Part shown: piece by piece, positions 33,424-44,521 of the stretch
Numbering within the stretch: position 1 is the stretch's first letter
Layout: each line of letters begins with the position of its first letter
DNA from: Flavobacterium aerium
Lineage (GTDB): Bacteria > Bacteroidota > Bacteroidia > Flavobacteriales > Flavobacteriaceae
Direction of reading: 5' to 3'
Length of the DNA stretch: 64,000 nucleotides
NCBI RefSeq assembly: GCF_030766725.1
Contig: NZ_JARQWR010000005.1
Location: 186,001-250,000 of the forward strand
Position numbers and translations under genes: made by a program
The notes under the pieces: model-generated
Told to the model about the DNA's origin: nothing
Databases searched by the model: none
What the model saw: only the letters and a program-made list of their open reading frames with translations

Positions 33424-34248
33424 ATGGTTATCAATTGCAAAGGAGAATTAATTGACTTATCACTTCCAAAAGTAATGGGAATTTTGAATATTACCCCAGA
33501 TTCTTTTTTTGACGGAGGACGATATAAACAAGAAGATGAAATTCTAAATCGAGTAGAAGGAATGTTAACCCATGGTGCAACTTTTATTGATGTAGGTGCT
33601 TATTCTTCTCGACCTAGCGCAGCATATGTTTCTGAAGAAGAAGAATTGGAACGAATTCTACCTATTCTGCAATCCATTTTAAAGCGTTTTCCAGAAGCTT
33701 TATTGTCCATTGATACATTTCGTAGTGAAGTAGCAAAACAAAGTGTTGAAGCAGGTGCAGCATTGATTAATGATATTGCTGCTGGTGGCTTGGATGAGAA
33801 AATGTTTGAAGTGGTAGCAAAACTACAAGTTCCTTATATCATGATGCATATGAAAGGTACGCCACAAACCATGCAACAATTTACACAATACGATGATATT
33901 CTAAAGGAAATGTTGTTTTATTTTTCTGAAAAAATAAATAAAGCAAGAAGCTACAAGATTAATGATTTGATTATTGATCCGGGCTTTGGCTTTTCTAAGA
34001 CAATAGAACAAAACTACCATGTTTTTTACAACATAGAATTGTTTGAAATGCTGGAATTGCCAATGTTAATTGGGATTTCAAGAAAATCTATGATTTATAA
34101 GTTGTTAGAGAATAAACCAGACGACGCCTTGAATGGGACCACTGTGTTAAATACAATTGCATTGACCAAAGGCGCAAATATTCTTCGAGTACACGATGTA
34201 AAAGAAGCGGTAGAATGCATTAAAATCATTGCGGCAATTCAAAAATAA
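33424..34248 (+). CDS. folP: Dihydropteroate synthase
   Basis: 274 residues. Joins p-aminobenzoate to 7,8-dihydropterin pyrophosphate in folate synthesis; the target of sulfonamides. Motifs: MGILNITPDSFFDGG at 18-32, IDVGAYSSRPSA at 55-66 (the common form is DIGGxSTRPG, so slightly divergent), SIDTF, INDIAAG, MHMKGTPQTMQ, IIDPGFGFSKT, ISRKS and RVHDV at the end. Cytoplasmic. Convergent with rlmH, 12 bases between stops. Confidence 0.95.
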   Translation: MVINCKGELIDLSLPKVMGILNITPDSFFDGGRYKQEDEILNRVEGMLTHGATFIDVGAYSSRPSAAYVSEEEELERILPILQSILKRFPEALLSIDTFRSEVAKQSVEAGAALINDIAAGGLDEKMFEVVAKLQVPYIMMHMKGTPQTMQQFTQYDDILKEMLFYFSEKINKARSYKINDLIIDPGFGFSKTIEQNYHVFYNIELFEMLELPMLIGISRKSMIYKLLENKPDDALNGTTVLNTIALTKGANILRVHDVKEAVECIKIIAAIQK

Positions 34249-34260
34249 AGGAATTCCAAA

Positions 34261-34734
34261 TTATTGATGATGGTACGGTTCGTTTCTTAGAATAGTAAAT
34301 CCACGATAGAGCTGTTCAATAAAGAACAAGCGAACCATTTGATGAGAGAAAGTCATTAAGGATAATGAAATTTTTCCTTGCGCTTTTTTATATACTTCTT
34401 CACTAAAACCATAAGGACCACCAATAACAAACACTAAAGTTTTTATACCAGAATTCATCTTTTTTTGAAGTTCATCTGAAAATCCTACACTGGAAAAATT
34501 TTTCCCATTTTCATCCAATAAAATGAGTTGATCTGTAGGAGTCAGTTTAGATAAAATAAGTTCCCCTTCTTTTTCTTTTTGTTGATTTTCCGAAAGGTTC
34601 TTCACATTCTTAATGTCAGGAATAATATCCAAATCAAATTTAATATAAAAAGATAATCGCTTGGTATAATCATCAATTAGCGTTTGTAACGCCTTGTTAT
34701 CCGTTTTACCAATTGCAATAAGTTTGATGTTCAT
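34261..34734 (-). CDS. rlmH: 23S rRNA (pseudouridine-1915-N3)-methyltransferase
   Basis: 157 residues, the normal length of this SPOUT methyltransferase. Visible: MNIKLIAIGKTDN start, ILLDENGKNFSS, the SAM-binding knot FVIGGPYGFSE and the C-terminal LSLMTFSHQMVRLFFIEQLYRGFTI...EPYHH with the terminal HH pair. Modifies helix 69 of 23S rRNA in the assembled ribosome. Confidence 0.96.
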   Translation of the reverse strand: MNIKLIAIGKTDNKALQTLIDDYTKRLSFYIKFDLDIIPDIKNVKNLSENQQKEKEGELILSKLTPTDQLILLDENGKNFSSVGFSDELQKKMNSGIKTLVFVIGGPYGFSEEVYKKAQGKISLSLMTFSHQMVRLFFIEQLYRGFTILRNEPYHHQ

Positions 34735-34753
34735 GAGAATGGGTTTTACGTTG

Positions 34754-34782
34754 CAAAATTACATTTTTTTAAATTTTATCAA
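34754..34782 (-). promoter_or_regulatory. Probable rlmH promoter
   Basis: On the - strand TTG (34780-34782), 18 bases, TAATTTTG (34754-34761), 20 bases upstream of the rlmH ATG. Confidence 0.5.
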
Positions 34783-34944
34783 GAGTAGAGACTACTTTTA
34801 AACTAAAATATGAGATAAAACATTGTTTCCATGATCTTTTTAAAATCTTTTATATTTGAGAAAGAGAACCGTAATATGCAAACACAATATGAGGCAGTAC
34901 AAATAAAAAAATCACTATTTTAGCACTTCAATAAAATTGATAAT

Positions 34945-35802
34945 ATGATAAACGAAGCACAATTTCGAGAAGAATTGGAATTAATTATAAAAAACGGAAT
35001 TCGTGAAGATGTAGGTGATGGTGACCATAGTTCATTAGCTTGTATTCCTGCTACTGCGCAAGGAAAAGCAAAGCTATTAGTAAAAGAAGATGGTATACTG
35101 GCGGGAGTAGAATTTGCTAAAATGATTTTCAATTATGTAGATAAAGACTTAAAAGTAGAAGTTTTTATTGAAGACGGAACACCAGTGAAATATGGAGATA
35201 TTGCATTCCATGTTGCGGGAAGTTCACAATCCATATTAAAAGCTGAGCGCTTGGTTTTGAATTCAATGCAACGTATGAGTGCTATTGCAACAAAAACAAA
35301 ATCATATGTTGAAATTTTAAAAGGAACAGAAACAAAAATATTAGATACAAGAAAAACAACACCTGGAATTCGAGCAATTGAAAAATGGGCGGTGAAAATA
35401 GGAGGTGGAGAGAATCACCGTTTTGGATTGTACGATATGATTATGTTGAAAGACAATCATAATGATTTTGCAGGAGGTATTACACAAGCCATTACAAAAA
35501 CAAATGCGTATTTGAAGACTAACAATTTAGACCTTAAAATTATTGTTGAAGCTAGAAATATTGAAGAAGTAAAAGAAATTTTAGCCAATGAAGGAGTCTA
35601 TAGAATCTTACTGGACAACTTTGATTATGCTATGACTAGAGAAGCTGTAAAGCTAATCGGGAATCAGTGTTTAACAGAATCTTCAGGTGGAATTAATGAA
35701 AATACAATACGTGAATATGCTAAATGTGGAGTAAATTATATCTCGTCAGGAGCATTGACTCATTCTGTGAGTAATATGGATTTAAGCTTGAAGGCGATAT
35801 AA
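34945..35802 (+). CDS. nadC: Nicotinate-nucleotide pyrophosphorylase (quinolinate phosphoribosyltransferase)
   Basis: 285 residues. Converts quinolinate and PRPP to nicotinate mononucleotide in NAD synthesis. Motifs: REDVGDGDHSS near the N terminus, ERLVLNSMQRMSAIAT, LDTRKTTPGIR, EKWAVKIGGGENHRFGL, MLKDNH, VEARN and ESSGGINENTI. Full length. A -7-like TATATTTG is at 34851-34858. The YihY-type gene starts 3 bases after the stop, so they are co-transcribed. Confidence 0.96.
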   Translation: MINEAQFREELELIIKNGIREDVGDGDHSSLACIPATAQGKAKLLVKEDGILAGVEFAKMIFNYVDKDLKVEVFIEDGTPVKYGDIAFHVAGSSQSILKAERLVLNSMQRMSAIATKTKSYVEILKGTETKILDTRKTTPGIRAIEKWAVKIGGGENHRFGLYDMIMLKDNHNDFAGGITQAITKTNAYLKTNNLDLKIIVEARNIEEVKEILANEGVYRILLDNFDYAMTREAVKLIGNQCLTESSGGINENTIREYAKCGVNYISSGALTHSVSNMDLSLKAI

Positions 35803-35805
35803 TGT

Positions 35806-36732
35806 ATGTCTAAAGAAATTGAAGATAAGCTCGAAAAGATACCTGTTATCAGGAATCTGGTTCGATCGGGGAAAAAGGTAAAACTTCCCGGTTTTGAAGG
35901 ATTATCACTATATGATTTACTTGAGCTATACGGAATCGGTATAGCCAAAGGTGCTTTTTCATATCGTGCTGGAGCCATCGCATTCAGTTTCTTTATGGCG
36001 CTTTTTCCTTTTGCATTATTTATTTTAAACCTTATTCCTTATATCCCTTTAGAAGGATTTCAAGAAGATTTTTTAAAATTCGTTGCCGAGGGCGTTCCGC
36101 CAAATACTTATGAAGCAGTAGCTTCAATTATTAATGATATTTTAAATAAAAGTTACAAGAGTTTACTTTCTTCGGGATTTATATTGTCTATTTTCTTAAT
36201 GGCCAATGGTGTTAATGCTATTCTTGGCGGCTTCCAAAACTCATATCATATTACAATTACAAGAGGTTTCTTTAGGCAATATGCCGTTGCATTAGCGATG
36301 TCTATTCTATTGTCTTTCATTTTATTGATTACAGTGGCTGCTATTGTAATTTTTGAAATATTTATTCGAAAGCTACAAAGTGAAGGTGTTTTGCAGGATC
36401 AAGTATATCTTGTGGAATGGGGGAGATACCTGTTTGTAATTATTATGATTCTAGTGACAACCTCTGTGATGTTTAAATACGGTGCTAAGGAAACATCAAA
36501 AAACTCCTTCATTAGCTATGGTTCAGTTTTTACAACGATATTAATCATTATATCTTCTTATTTCTTTGGGATTTATGTAGAGCGATTTTCAAAGTACAAT
36601 GAGTTATATGGCTCTATTGGTACGCTTCTTGTATTAATGATCTATATTTGGATTAACTGCATGATTTTATTATTAGGATTCGAATTAAATGCAACAATTC
36701 ATAGATTAAAAAGAAAAAATTTATATATTTAG
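35806..36732 (+). CDS. YihY/BrkB-family inner-membrane protein
   Basis: 308 residues with about six membrane helices. The family start of the membrane region, YRAGAIAFSFFMALFPFALF, is clear, followed by MANGVNAILGGFQNSYHI and a last helix MIYIWINCMILLLGFELNA. Such proteins were once called ribonuclease BN, but they are membrane proteins of uncertain function. Starts 3 bases after nadC. Confidence 0.88.
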   Translation: MSKEIEDKLEKIPVIRNLVRSGKKVKLPGFEGLSLYDLLELYGIGIAKGAFSYRAGAIAFSFFMALFPFALFILNLIPYIPLEGFQEDFLKFVAEGVPPNTYEAVASIINDILNKSYKSLLSSGFILSIFLMANGVNAILGGFQNSYHITITRGFFRQYAVALAMSILLSFILLITVAAIVIFEIFIRKLQSEGVLQDQVYLVEWGRYLFVIIMILVTTSVMFKYGAKETSKNSFISYGSVFTTILIIISSYFFGIYVERFSKYNELYGSIGTLLVLMIYIWINCMILLLGFELNATIHRLKRKNLYI

Positions 36733-36754
36733 CCAAACCTTAAAACAAAAGAAA

Positions 36755-37186
36755 ATGAAAAAGCATTTATTAACAATCTTATTTGTAGCGGTTGCTGGCG
36801 TTTTTTCAGTTCAAGCACAAGACGTTACAGGTAAATGGAAAACCGTAGATGATGAAACCGGAGAAGCGAAGTCAATCGTAGAGATTACGGAGAAAGACGG
36901 GAAAATTTATGGTAAAGTAGTTGAAATCTTAAACCCAGAGAAAAAAAACGCAAAATGCAAAGATTGTCCTGGAGAAGATAAAGATAAGCCGATTTTAGGG
37001 TTGACAATTATTAAAGGATTATCAAAAAGTGGTAAAGAGTATTCTGGCGGAAAAATTTTAGATCCAAACAAAGGAAAACTGTACAAATGCAATGTTAGCC
37101 TTGACGGAAAAGATAAATTAAACGTTAGAGGATATATTGGAATCTCTCTTTTAGGAAGAACACAAACTTGGTCTAGAGTCAAGTAA
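36755..37186 (+). CDS. Exported DUF2147 family protein
   Basis: 143 residues with signal peptide (about 1-21, ending SVQAQ). Mature part starts DVTGKWKTVDDETGEAKSIVEI, then GKVVEIL, CKDCPGEDKDKPILGLTII, GGKILDPNKGKLYKCNVSL and RGYIGISLLGRTQTWSRV, the complete DUF2147 pattern. Probably a periplasmic or surface lipocalin-like barrel; function unknown. 22 bases after the YihY-type gene, probably the end of the nadC operon. Confidence 0.88.
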   Translation: MKKHLLTILFVAVAGVFSVQAQDVTGKWKTVDDETGEAKSIVEITEKDGKIYGKVVEILNPEKKNAKCKDCPGEDKDKPILGLTIIKGLSKSGKEYSGGKILDPNKGKLYKCNVSLDGKDKLNVRGYIGISLLGRTQTWSRVK

Positions 37187-37206
37187 AACATATACCAACC
37201 AAAATG

Positions 37207-37239
37207 AAAAACACTTCAGCGATGAAGTGTTTTTTTTTA
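37207..37239 (+). terminator. Terminator after the DUF2147 gene
   Basis: AAAAACACTTC, loop AGCGAT, GAAGTGTTTTT with a long T-run. Confidence 0.88.
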
Positions 37240-37279
37240 TGCCTTTTGAAGAGTATCTTTGTTATTCTAAACTCAATAT

Positions 37280-39733
37280 ATGCCTTATTTCGTTGAAGTA
37301 ATTTTACCATTATCCTTACCAAAGCCTTTTACCTATAGTATTACTGAAGCCGAATTCAATTATATTAAAAAAGGAATGCGTATTGCTGTACCTTTTGGTA
37401 AAACAAAAGTATATACTGGTTTAGTTATCGAAATACATCAAACGCCACCTGCTTTATACGAAGCAAAAGAAATTCACCAAATATTAGATGAAGAACCCAT
37501 TGTCAATGAACTTCAAATTGAACATTGGAAGTGGATTGCATCCTATTATATGTGTGCAATAGGTGATGTATATCGCGGTGCAATGCCTTCGGCTTTATTA
37601 TTAGAAAGTGAAACGATTATTTCACAAAAACCAAATACGACTATAGATCAAACGGGATTCTCGGACGATGAATTTTTAATTTATGAAGCTTTACAGCGAC
37701 AAACTTCATTAAAACTACATGATATTATCAATATTCTTGGAAAGAAAAATGTCTTTCCAATTGTAAAAGGAATGATGGATAAAGATGCAGTCGTGTTAGA
37801 AGAAGAAGTAGTCGAAGTGTATAAACCCAAAATGACTCGATACGTTCGTTTGTGTGAGCAATACAGAACCAATGAAGGATTGAGTGAATTGTTACAACAA
37901 TTACAAAATGCGCCCAAGCAGAAAGACGTTGTAATGAGTTTTTTCCAAATTAGCGCCACAGAGAAGAAACCAATTACCGTTAAGAAATTAGTAGAAGCAG
38001 CTGATAGTTCGAATGCTATTGTAAAGGCGCTAATTACAAAAGAAATTTTTGAAGAATACCATTTACAAGAAGATCGATTGACTGTTAAAGGTGTGGCGGA
38101 TAAATATAATTTTACGCTAAGTGAACCCCAACAAAAAGCTTTTGATGAAGTAGTTTCTACTTTTGAAAATCAATCAGTTACTCTTTTGCAAGGTGTAACA
38201 GCCAGCGGAAAAACGGAAATTTATAGTAAGTTAATTGAGCAATATGTAGCGGAAGGAAAACAGGTATTGTATCTGTTACCAGAAATTGCTTTGACAACCC
38301 AGCTTGTAGGGAGATTAAGAGCTTATTTTGGTAATGATGTAGCAGTATATCATTCTAAATTCAGTAATAATGAACGAGTTGAGGTTTGGCAACAAATTAG
38401 AACGCAATCTGCAAAAGCAAAAATAGTGATAGGTGTACGATCAGCTCTATTCTTACCGTTTTCAAATTTAGGATTAATCATTGTTGATGAAGAACATGAA
38501 CAAACCTTTAAACAATTTGATCCGGCACCGCGCTATCATGCACGAGATGCCTCAATTGTTTTGGCGCACAGTCATCAAGCAAAGGTGCTTCTAGGTTCTG
38601 CAACACCCAGTATTGAAACCTATTTTAATGCACAATCAGGCAAATATGGTTATGTGTTTTTAAAAGAACGCTATGGGAATGGAATGATGCCAGAGATTGA
38701 ATTAGTTGATCTAAAAGATAAATACAAACGTAAAAAAATGTCCGGTCATTTTAGCGATACCTTAATTGACGCTATTACAGAAGCATTGGCATTAGAGGAG
38801 CAAGTAATACTGTTTCAAAATAGAAGAGGATATTCCCCAGTGATTGAATGTATGACCTGCGGGAATGTTCCGCAATGTCCGCAATGCGATGTGAGTTTGA
38901 CATATCATAAACATAAAAACCAACTGCGATGCCATTATTGTGGGTATAGTATGGCAAACCCAACAAATTGCCATCAATGCCATAGCGTTGATTTAACGAC
39001 AAAAGGATTTGGAACAGAGCAAATCCAACAAGAATTAGTTACTCTTTTTCCAGAGCGGAAAATTGGACGAATGGATCAAGATACTACCCGTGGAAAATAT
39101 GGATATGAAAAAATAATTGACAGCTTTAAAAACAGAGAAGTCGATATATTAGTAGGTACTCAGATGTTAGCCAAAGGATTAGATTTTGATAATGTAAGCC
39201 TTGTTGGAATAATGAATGCAGACAATATGCTGTATCATCCAGATTTTAGAGCTTTTGAACGAAGTTATCAAATGATGACACAGGTAGCGGGTAGAGCAGG
39301 ACGATCTGAGAAAAGAGGAAAAGTGTATATCCAGACTTATAATCCAGATCACAATGTGATTCAACAGGTGACAAACAATGATTATTTGGGAATGTACAAT
39401 GAGCAGGTATATGAAAGATACTTATATAAATATCCACCTTATTTCCGTTTGATTAAATTGACTTTAAAACACCGTGATTTTGATAAATTAAAAGAAGGTG
39501 CTTTATGGTTGTTTAATGTGATGAAGCAAAATCTAGACATTCCAGTTTTAGGGCCAGAAGAACCACCTATTAGTAGAATAAGAAATGAATATATCCGAGT
39601 GATTATGGTGAAAATTCCACAAAATCAATCCATTGGAGGCACAAAAAAAACTATTCAGAAAATATTGAATAGTTTTGAAGCTGTTGCACAATACAGAGCT
39701 ATAAAAGTTAGTGTAAATGTAGATTTTTATTAG
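37280..39733 (+). CDS. priA: Primosomal protein N' (replication restart helicase PriA)
   Basis: 817 residues. Reloads the replisome at stalled forks. The N-terminal DNA-binding domain starts YFVEVILPLSLPKPFTYS; helicase motif I GVTASGKTE lies at about 305-313, motif II DEEHEQ near 403, the zinc-binding insert with paired Cys (CMTCG, CPQCD, CHYCG, CHQC) at about 524-572, and helicase motifs V/VI in GTQMLAKGLDFDNV and QVAGRAGRS. Full length. A -7-like TATCTTTG is at 37254-37261. Its stop codon overlaps that of the convergent LytTR gene. Confidence 0.96.
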   Translation: MPYFVEVILPLSLPKPFTYSITEAEFNYIKKGMRIAVPFGKTKVYTGLVIEIHQTPPALYEAKEIHQILDEEPIVNELQIEHWKWIASYYMCAIGDVYRGAMPSALLLESETIISQKPNTTIDQTGFSDDEFLIYEALQRQTSLKLHDIINILGKKNVFPIVKGMMDKDAVVLEEEVVEVYKPKMTRYVRLCEQYRTNEGLSELLQQLQNAPKQKDVVMSFFQISATEKKPITVKKLVEAADSSNAIVKALITKEIFEEYHLQEDRLTVKGVADKYNFTLSEPQQKAFDEVVSTFENQSVTLLQGVTASGKTEIYSKLIEQYVAEGKQVLYLLPEIALTTQLVGRLRAYFGNDVAVYHSKFSNNERVEVWQQIRTQSAKAKIVIGVRSALFLPFSNLGLIIVDEEHEQTFKQFDPAPRYHARDASIVLAHSHQAKVLLGSATPSIETYFNAQSGKYGYVFLKERYGNGMMPEIELVDLKDKYKRKKMSGHFSDTLIDAITEALALEEQVILFQNRRGYSPVIECMTCGNVPQCPQCDVSLTYHKHKNQLRCHYCGYSMANPTNCHQCHSVDLTTKGFGTEQIQQELVTLFPERKIGRMDQDTTRGKYGYEKIIDSFKNREVDILVGTQMLAKGLDFDNVSLVGIMNADNMLYHPDFRAFERSYQMMTQVAGRAGRSEKRGKVYIQTYNPDHNVIQQVTNNDYLGMYNEQVYERYLYKYPPYFRLIKLTLKHRDFDKLKEGALWLFNVMKQNLDIPVLGPEEPPISRIRNEYIRVIMVKIPQNQSIGGTKKTIQKILNSFEAVAQYRAIKVSVNVDFY

Positions 39734-40425
39734 TCAGTAGCTAAAGCCTTAACCAAATCTTCCTTCTTGTTACGACTCAGAGGAATCTTGTTAATACCTA
39801 TCTCGGCAAACTTACTGTTGAACTTTTCGATTTTATCAATATTGATGATAAAGGATTTGTGTACGCGAATAAACTTGTTTTTAGGTAAGTCACTTTCAAA
39901 TGCCTTCATCGTAGATAACACCAAATGATTTTCATCCTCAGTAACTACTTTAACGTAATCACCATAGGCTTCAATCCATTTGATTTTAGATGTAAATATT
40001 TTTAGTTTCTTAAGATTACTTTTAATGAAAATATGCTCTCCATCCTCGTCAATACTCTCCTTTTTCAATTGGAACATATCAATCGCTCTTTTTACAGCAG
40101 CATTGAAGCGTTCTTTTGAAATAGGTTTATGGAGATAATCAGTAGCATCATAATCAAATGCCTTTAATGCATATTCTGCTTTAGCAGTGATGAATATAAT
40201 TTGAGGCTTTATCTTTAAACCATCTAATAAATCAAATCCGTTAATTACAGGCATTTCAATATCCAGGAAAATCAAATCGACAGCCTTATGGGATAAGCAA
40301 TTTTTAGTTTCTATGGCATTGGAAAATTCTCCGACAAGGTTTAAATTAGAGTGCGTATTCACTAATTTTGTAACAGTCATTCGCTGTATAGTACTATCGT
40401 CAACAACTACGCAATTCAGTTTCAT
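39730..40425 (-). CDS. LytTR-family response regulator
   Basis: 231 residues from ATG 40425 (an ATG at 40431 adds two residues). Receiver domain: acidic pair VVDDS at 8-12, phosphorylated Asp55 in IFLDIEMP, Thr/Lys switch in IITAK (VFITAKAEYALKAF). C-terminal LytTR DNA-binding domain (about 128-231) with KIKWIEAYGDYVKV, FIRVHKSFIIN and PLSRNKK. No sensor kinase gene is beside it. The convergent priA gene overlaps its 3' end by four bases. Controlled genes unknown. Confidence 0.92.
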   Translation of the reverse strand: MKLNCVVVDDSTIQRMTVTKLVNTHSNLNLVGEFSNAIETKNCLSHKAVDLIFLDIEMPVINGFDLLDGLKIKPQIIFITAKAEYALKAFDYDATDYLHKPISKERFNAAVKRAIDMFQLKKESIDEDGEHIFIKSNLKKLKIFTSKIKWIEAYGDYVKVVTEDENHLVLSTMKAFESDLPKNKFIRVHKSFIINIDKIEKFNSKFAEIGINKIPLSRNKKEDLVKALATD

Positions 40426-40537
40426 AAGCAAGCATTAAATTAATAAGCAGAATGGTCAATAAAAATAATTATAATATTATTGTTATCCTAAAACAATTAA
40501 GCGAAAATAGGAAAATAAAATAAAAAAGCCAAACAGG

Positions 40538-40568
40538 TTTGTTAGTTAGAGAATTATCATTACTTTTG
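40538..40568 (+). promoter_or_regulatory. Consensus promoter of the rpsF-rpsR-rplI operon
   Basis: TTTG (40538-40541), 19 bases, TACTTTTG (40561-40568): a full match to the Bacteroidota consensus, with about 28 bases of leader before ATG 40603. Confidence 0.8.
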
Positions 40569-40602
40569 CACCCATATTTTTAACAAATAAAATAGAATTA
40601 TT

Positions 40603-40941
40603 ATGAATCATTATGAAACTGTTTTCATCTTGAATCCCGTTTTATCTGAACAACAGGTAAAGGAAACAGTAAGCAAATTCGAAGATTTTCTTACTTCAAA
40701 AGGAGCAGAGATGGTATCTAAAGAGGATTGGGGCCTAAAAAAAATGGCTTACGAAATCCAACACAAAAAAAGTGGTTTTTATCACTTATTTGAATTCAAA
40801 GTAGCTGGAGAAGTTTTAGCTGGTTTTGAAACTGAATTTAGACGTGATGAAAGAATCATGCGTTTCTTAACTGTAAGTTTAGATAAGCATGCTATTTCTT
40901 GGGCTGAAAGAAGAAGAACTAAATTGAAAACTAAAGCTTAA
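40603..40941 (+). CDS. rpsF: 30S ribosomal protein S6
   Basis: 112 residues; [19 protein letters not shown] start, central [22 protein letters not shown] and [15 protein letters not shown] are the S6 family pattern. Binds the central domain of 16S rRNA with S18. First gene of a three-gene operon; rpsR begins 5 bases later. There is no ssb or priB gene between rpsF and rpsR, as is usual in this phylum. Confidence 0.97.
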   Translation: MNHYETVFILNPVLSEQQVKETVSKFEDFLTSKGAEMVSKEDWGLKKMAYEIQHKKSGFYHLFEFKVAGEVLAGFETEFRRDERIMRFLTVSLDKHAISWAERRRTKLKTKA

Positions 40942-40946
40942 TTATT

Positions 40947-41243
40947 ATGTCTACAATAGAGCAATCAGCTAAAGGAAAAAAAGACGGAGATATCAGATAT
41001 CTTACGCCTTTAAATATAGAAACTAACAAGACTAAAAAGTATTGTCGTTTCAAAAAGTCTGGTATCAAGTATATTGATTATAAAGATGCTGACTTTTTAT
41101 TGAAGTTTGTAAATGAGCAAGGAAAAATCCTTCCTCGTCGTTTAACTGGAACTTCTTTAAAGTATCAAAGAAAAGTGTCAGTTGCTGTTAAAAGAGCTCG
41201 TCATTTAGCATTAATGCCATATGTGGCTGATTTATTAAAATAA
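40947..41243 (+). CDS. rpsR: 30S ribosomal protein S18
   Basis: 98 residues. [55 protein letters not shown] is the complete S18 signature. The N-terminal tail of about 25 residues is longer than in E. coli, as in other Bacteroidota. Partner of S6 in the small subunit. Confidence 0.97.
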
Positions 41244-41258
41244 AAAACAGGCGTAATT

Positions 41259-41699
41259 ATGGAACTTATACTTAAGAAAGACGTACAAAATTTAGGTTTT
41301 AAAGACGATATCGTAGCAGTGAAAAATGGTTATGGTCGTAACTTTTTAATTCCTCAAGGATTTGCTCATTTAGCAACTCCATCAGCTAAAAAAGTATTAG
41401 CTGAAAACTTAAAACAAAGAGCATTTAAAGAACAAAAAATTGTTGATGACGCTAAGAAATTAGCTGAAACTTTAAAAGCTATTGAAATTAAAATTTCTGC
41501 TAAAGCAGGTGGTGAGAAATTATTCGGTTCTGTAACCAATATTGATATTGCTGAAGTTTTAGAGAAAAACGGTCAATCTATTGACAGAAAATTCATCACA
41601 AGTGGAATCGTTAAACGTACTGGTAAATATACAGCTAGCGTTAGATTACACAGAGATGTAATCATTGAATTACCATACGAAATCGTTGCTGAAAAGTAA
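41259..41699 (+). CDS. rplI: 50S ribosomal protein L9
   Basis: 146 residues. N-terminal domain MELILKKDVQNLGFKDDIVAVKNGYGRNFLIPQGFA, long connecting helix, then C-terminal domain GEKLFGSVTNIDIAEVL. Binds 23S rRNA at the base of the L1 stalk. Last gene of the operon; a strong terminator follows. Confidence 0.97.
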   Translation: MELILKKDVQNLGFKDDIVAVKNGYGRNFLIPQGFAHLATPSAKKVLAENLKQRAFKEQKIVDDAKKLAETLKAIEIKISAKAGGEKLFGSVTNIDIAEVLEKNGQSIDRKFITSGIVKRTGKYTASVRLHRDVIIELPYEIVAEK

Positions 41700-41720
41700 T
41701 CTATCGTAATAGTATATATA

Positions 41721-41750
41721 AAGCCTTCTCGCAAGAGAAGGCTTTTTTTT
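41721..41750 (+). terminator. Terminator of the ribosomal protein operon
   Basis: AAGCCTTCTC, loop GCAA, GAGAAGGCTT and eight T: a perfect stem with a stable GNRA loop. Confidence 0.93.
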
Positions 41751-41811
41751 GTAAATAAAAGTGCGGGTGCTTTGTGGTGCCCAGTTGTTTAATATAATTA
41801 TTTTTGAGGAT

Positions 41812-42285
41812 ATGAAATATACTCGTTTAACAAAAGAACAATTTGAAGAATTACACCCTGAGTTTATTAACTTCTTGGCTACTCAATCTATTGATAAAGC
41901 AGAATGGGATACCATTAAGCGTGATCAACCAGAAGTAGCAGAACAAGAGTTAGATGTTTTCTCAGATTTGATTTGGGAAGGTGTATTGACTAAAGCAGAA
42001 TATTTAGAACATTTTTCTAAAAGCCATATTTTCCTTTTCCATTGCTTGGAAAATCAATTCAATTCAATTGTGCTAAAAGCATTGGTTCCAGATGTTGATT
42101 TCTTAACCAAAGAAGGATTACAATGGTTGAGCGATAATATGTTTACGGAAACTGTAGAAATGCATTTAGGAAAGAAAGATTTCGGAGCAGAACGCAATGT
42201 GGCTATTTTCGATTTAATTAAAGAAGGAGCTTTCTTGAGTGATGGACGATTAATGCAGCAAATAAACAGTATTATCAAAGCGTAA
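41812..42285 (+). CDS. DUF6495-type conserved flavobacterial protein
   Basis: 157 residues from ATG 41812. An upstream GTG at 41761 is open in frame, but the promoter-like TATTTTTG at 41799-41806 lies inside that extension and MKYTRLTKEQFEELHPEF is the conserved family start. The protein is acidic and soluble (VAEQELDVFSDLIWEGVL, then SHIFLFHCLENQFNSIVLKAL). No enzymatic motif seen. If the -7 call is right, the mRNA starts at or within a few bases of the ATG (leaderless). Confidence 0.75.
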   Translation: MKYTRLTKEQFEELHPEFINFLATQSIDKAEWDTIKRDQPEVAEQELDVFSDLIWEGVLTKAEYLEHFSKSHIFLFHCLENQFNSIVLKALVPDVDFLTKEGLQWLSDNMFTETVEMHLGKKDFGAERNVAIFDLIKEGAFLSDGRLMQQINSIIKA

Positions 42286-42289
42286 TTTT

Positions 42290-44350
<2,061 letters not shown>

Positions 44351-44363
44351 GCTTTAGTGAAAT

Positions 44364-44456
44364 CTACTTGGGTTGATTCGTTAAGATACAATATCCATCT
44401 GGATCCAAACGAGTGATTCGGTTGTGTTTCTTGAGGTTTTTTAAATTCTTGAAGAT
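44364..44456 (-). pseudogene. Possible remnant of a VOC/glyoxalase-type gene (C-terminal end)
   Basis: On the - strand a 30-codon stretch bounded by stops reads LKKHNRITRLDPDGYCILTN. The piece RLDPDGYCILTN resembles the last strand of VOC/glyoxalase-family proteins (DPDG followed by hydrophobic residues). No start codon or upstream domain remains. It may be a decayed gene end between ligA and the nucleotidase genes, or chance. Confidence 0.3.
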
Positions 44457-44462
44457 TTACAT

Positions 44463-44508
44463 AAAAAAAAAGAAGTCATCTGTACTATTGAGATGACTTC
44501 TTTTTTTA
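44463..44508. terminator. Bidirectional terminator between ligA and the nucleotidase genes
   Basis: AGAAGTCATCT...AGATGACTTCT stem, A-run before and T-run after. Confidence 0.88.
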
Positions 44509-44521
44509 TTTATATTATTTT

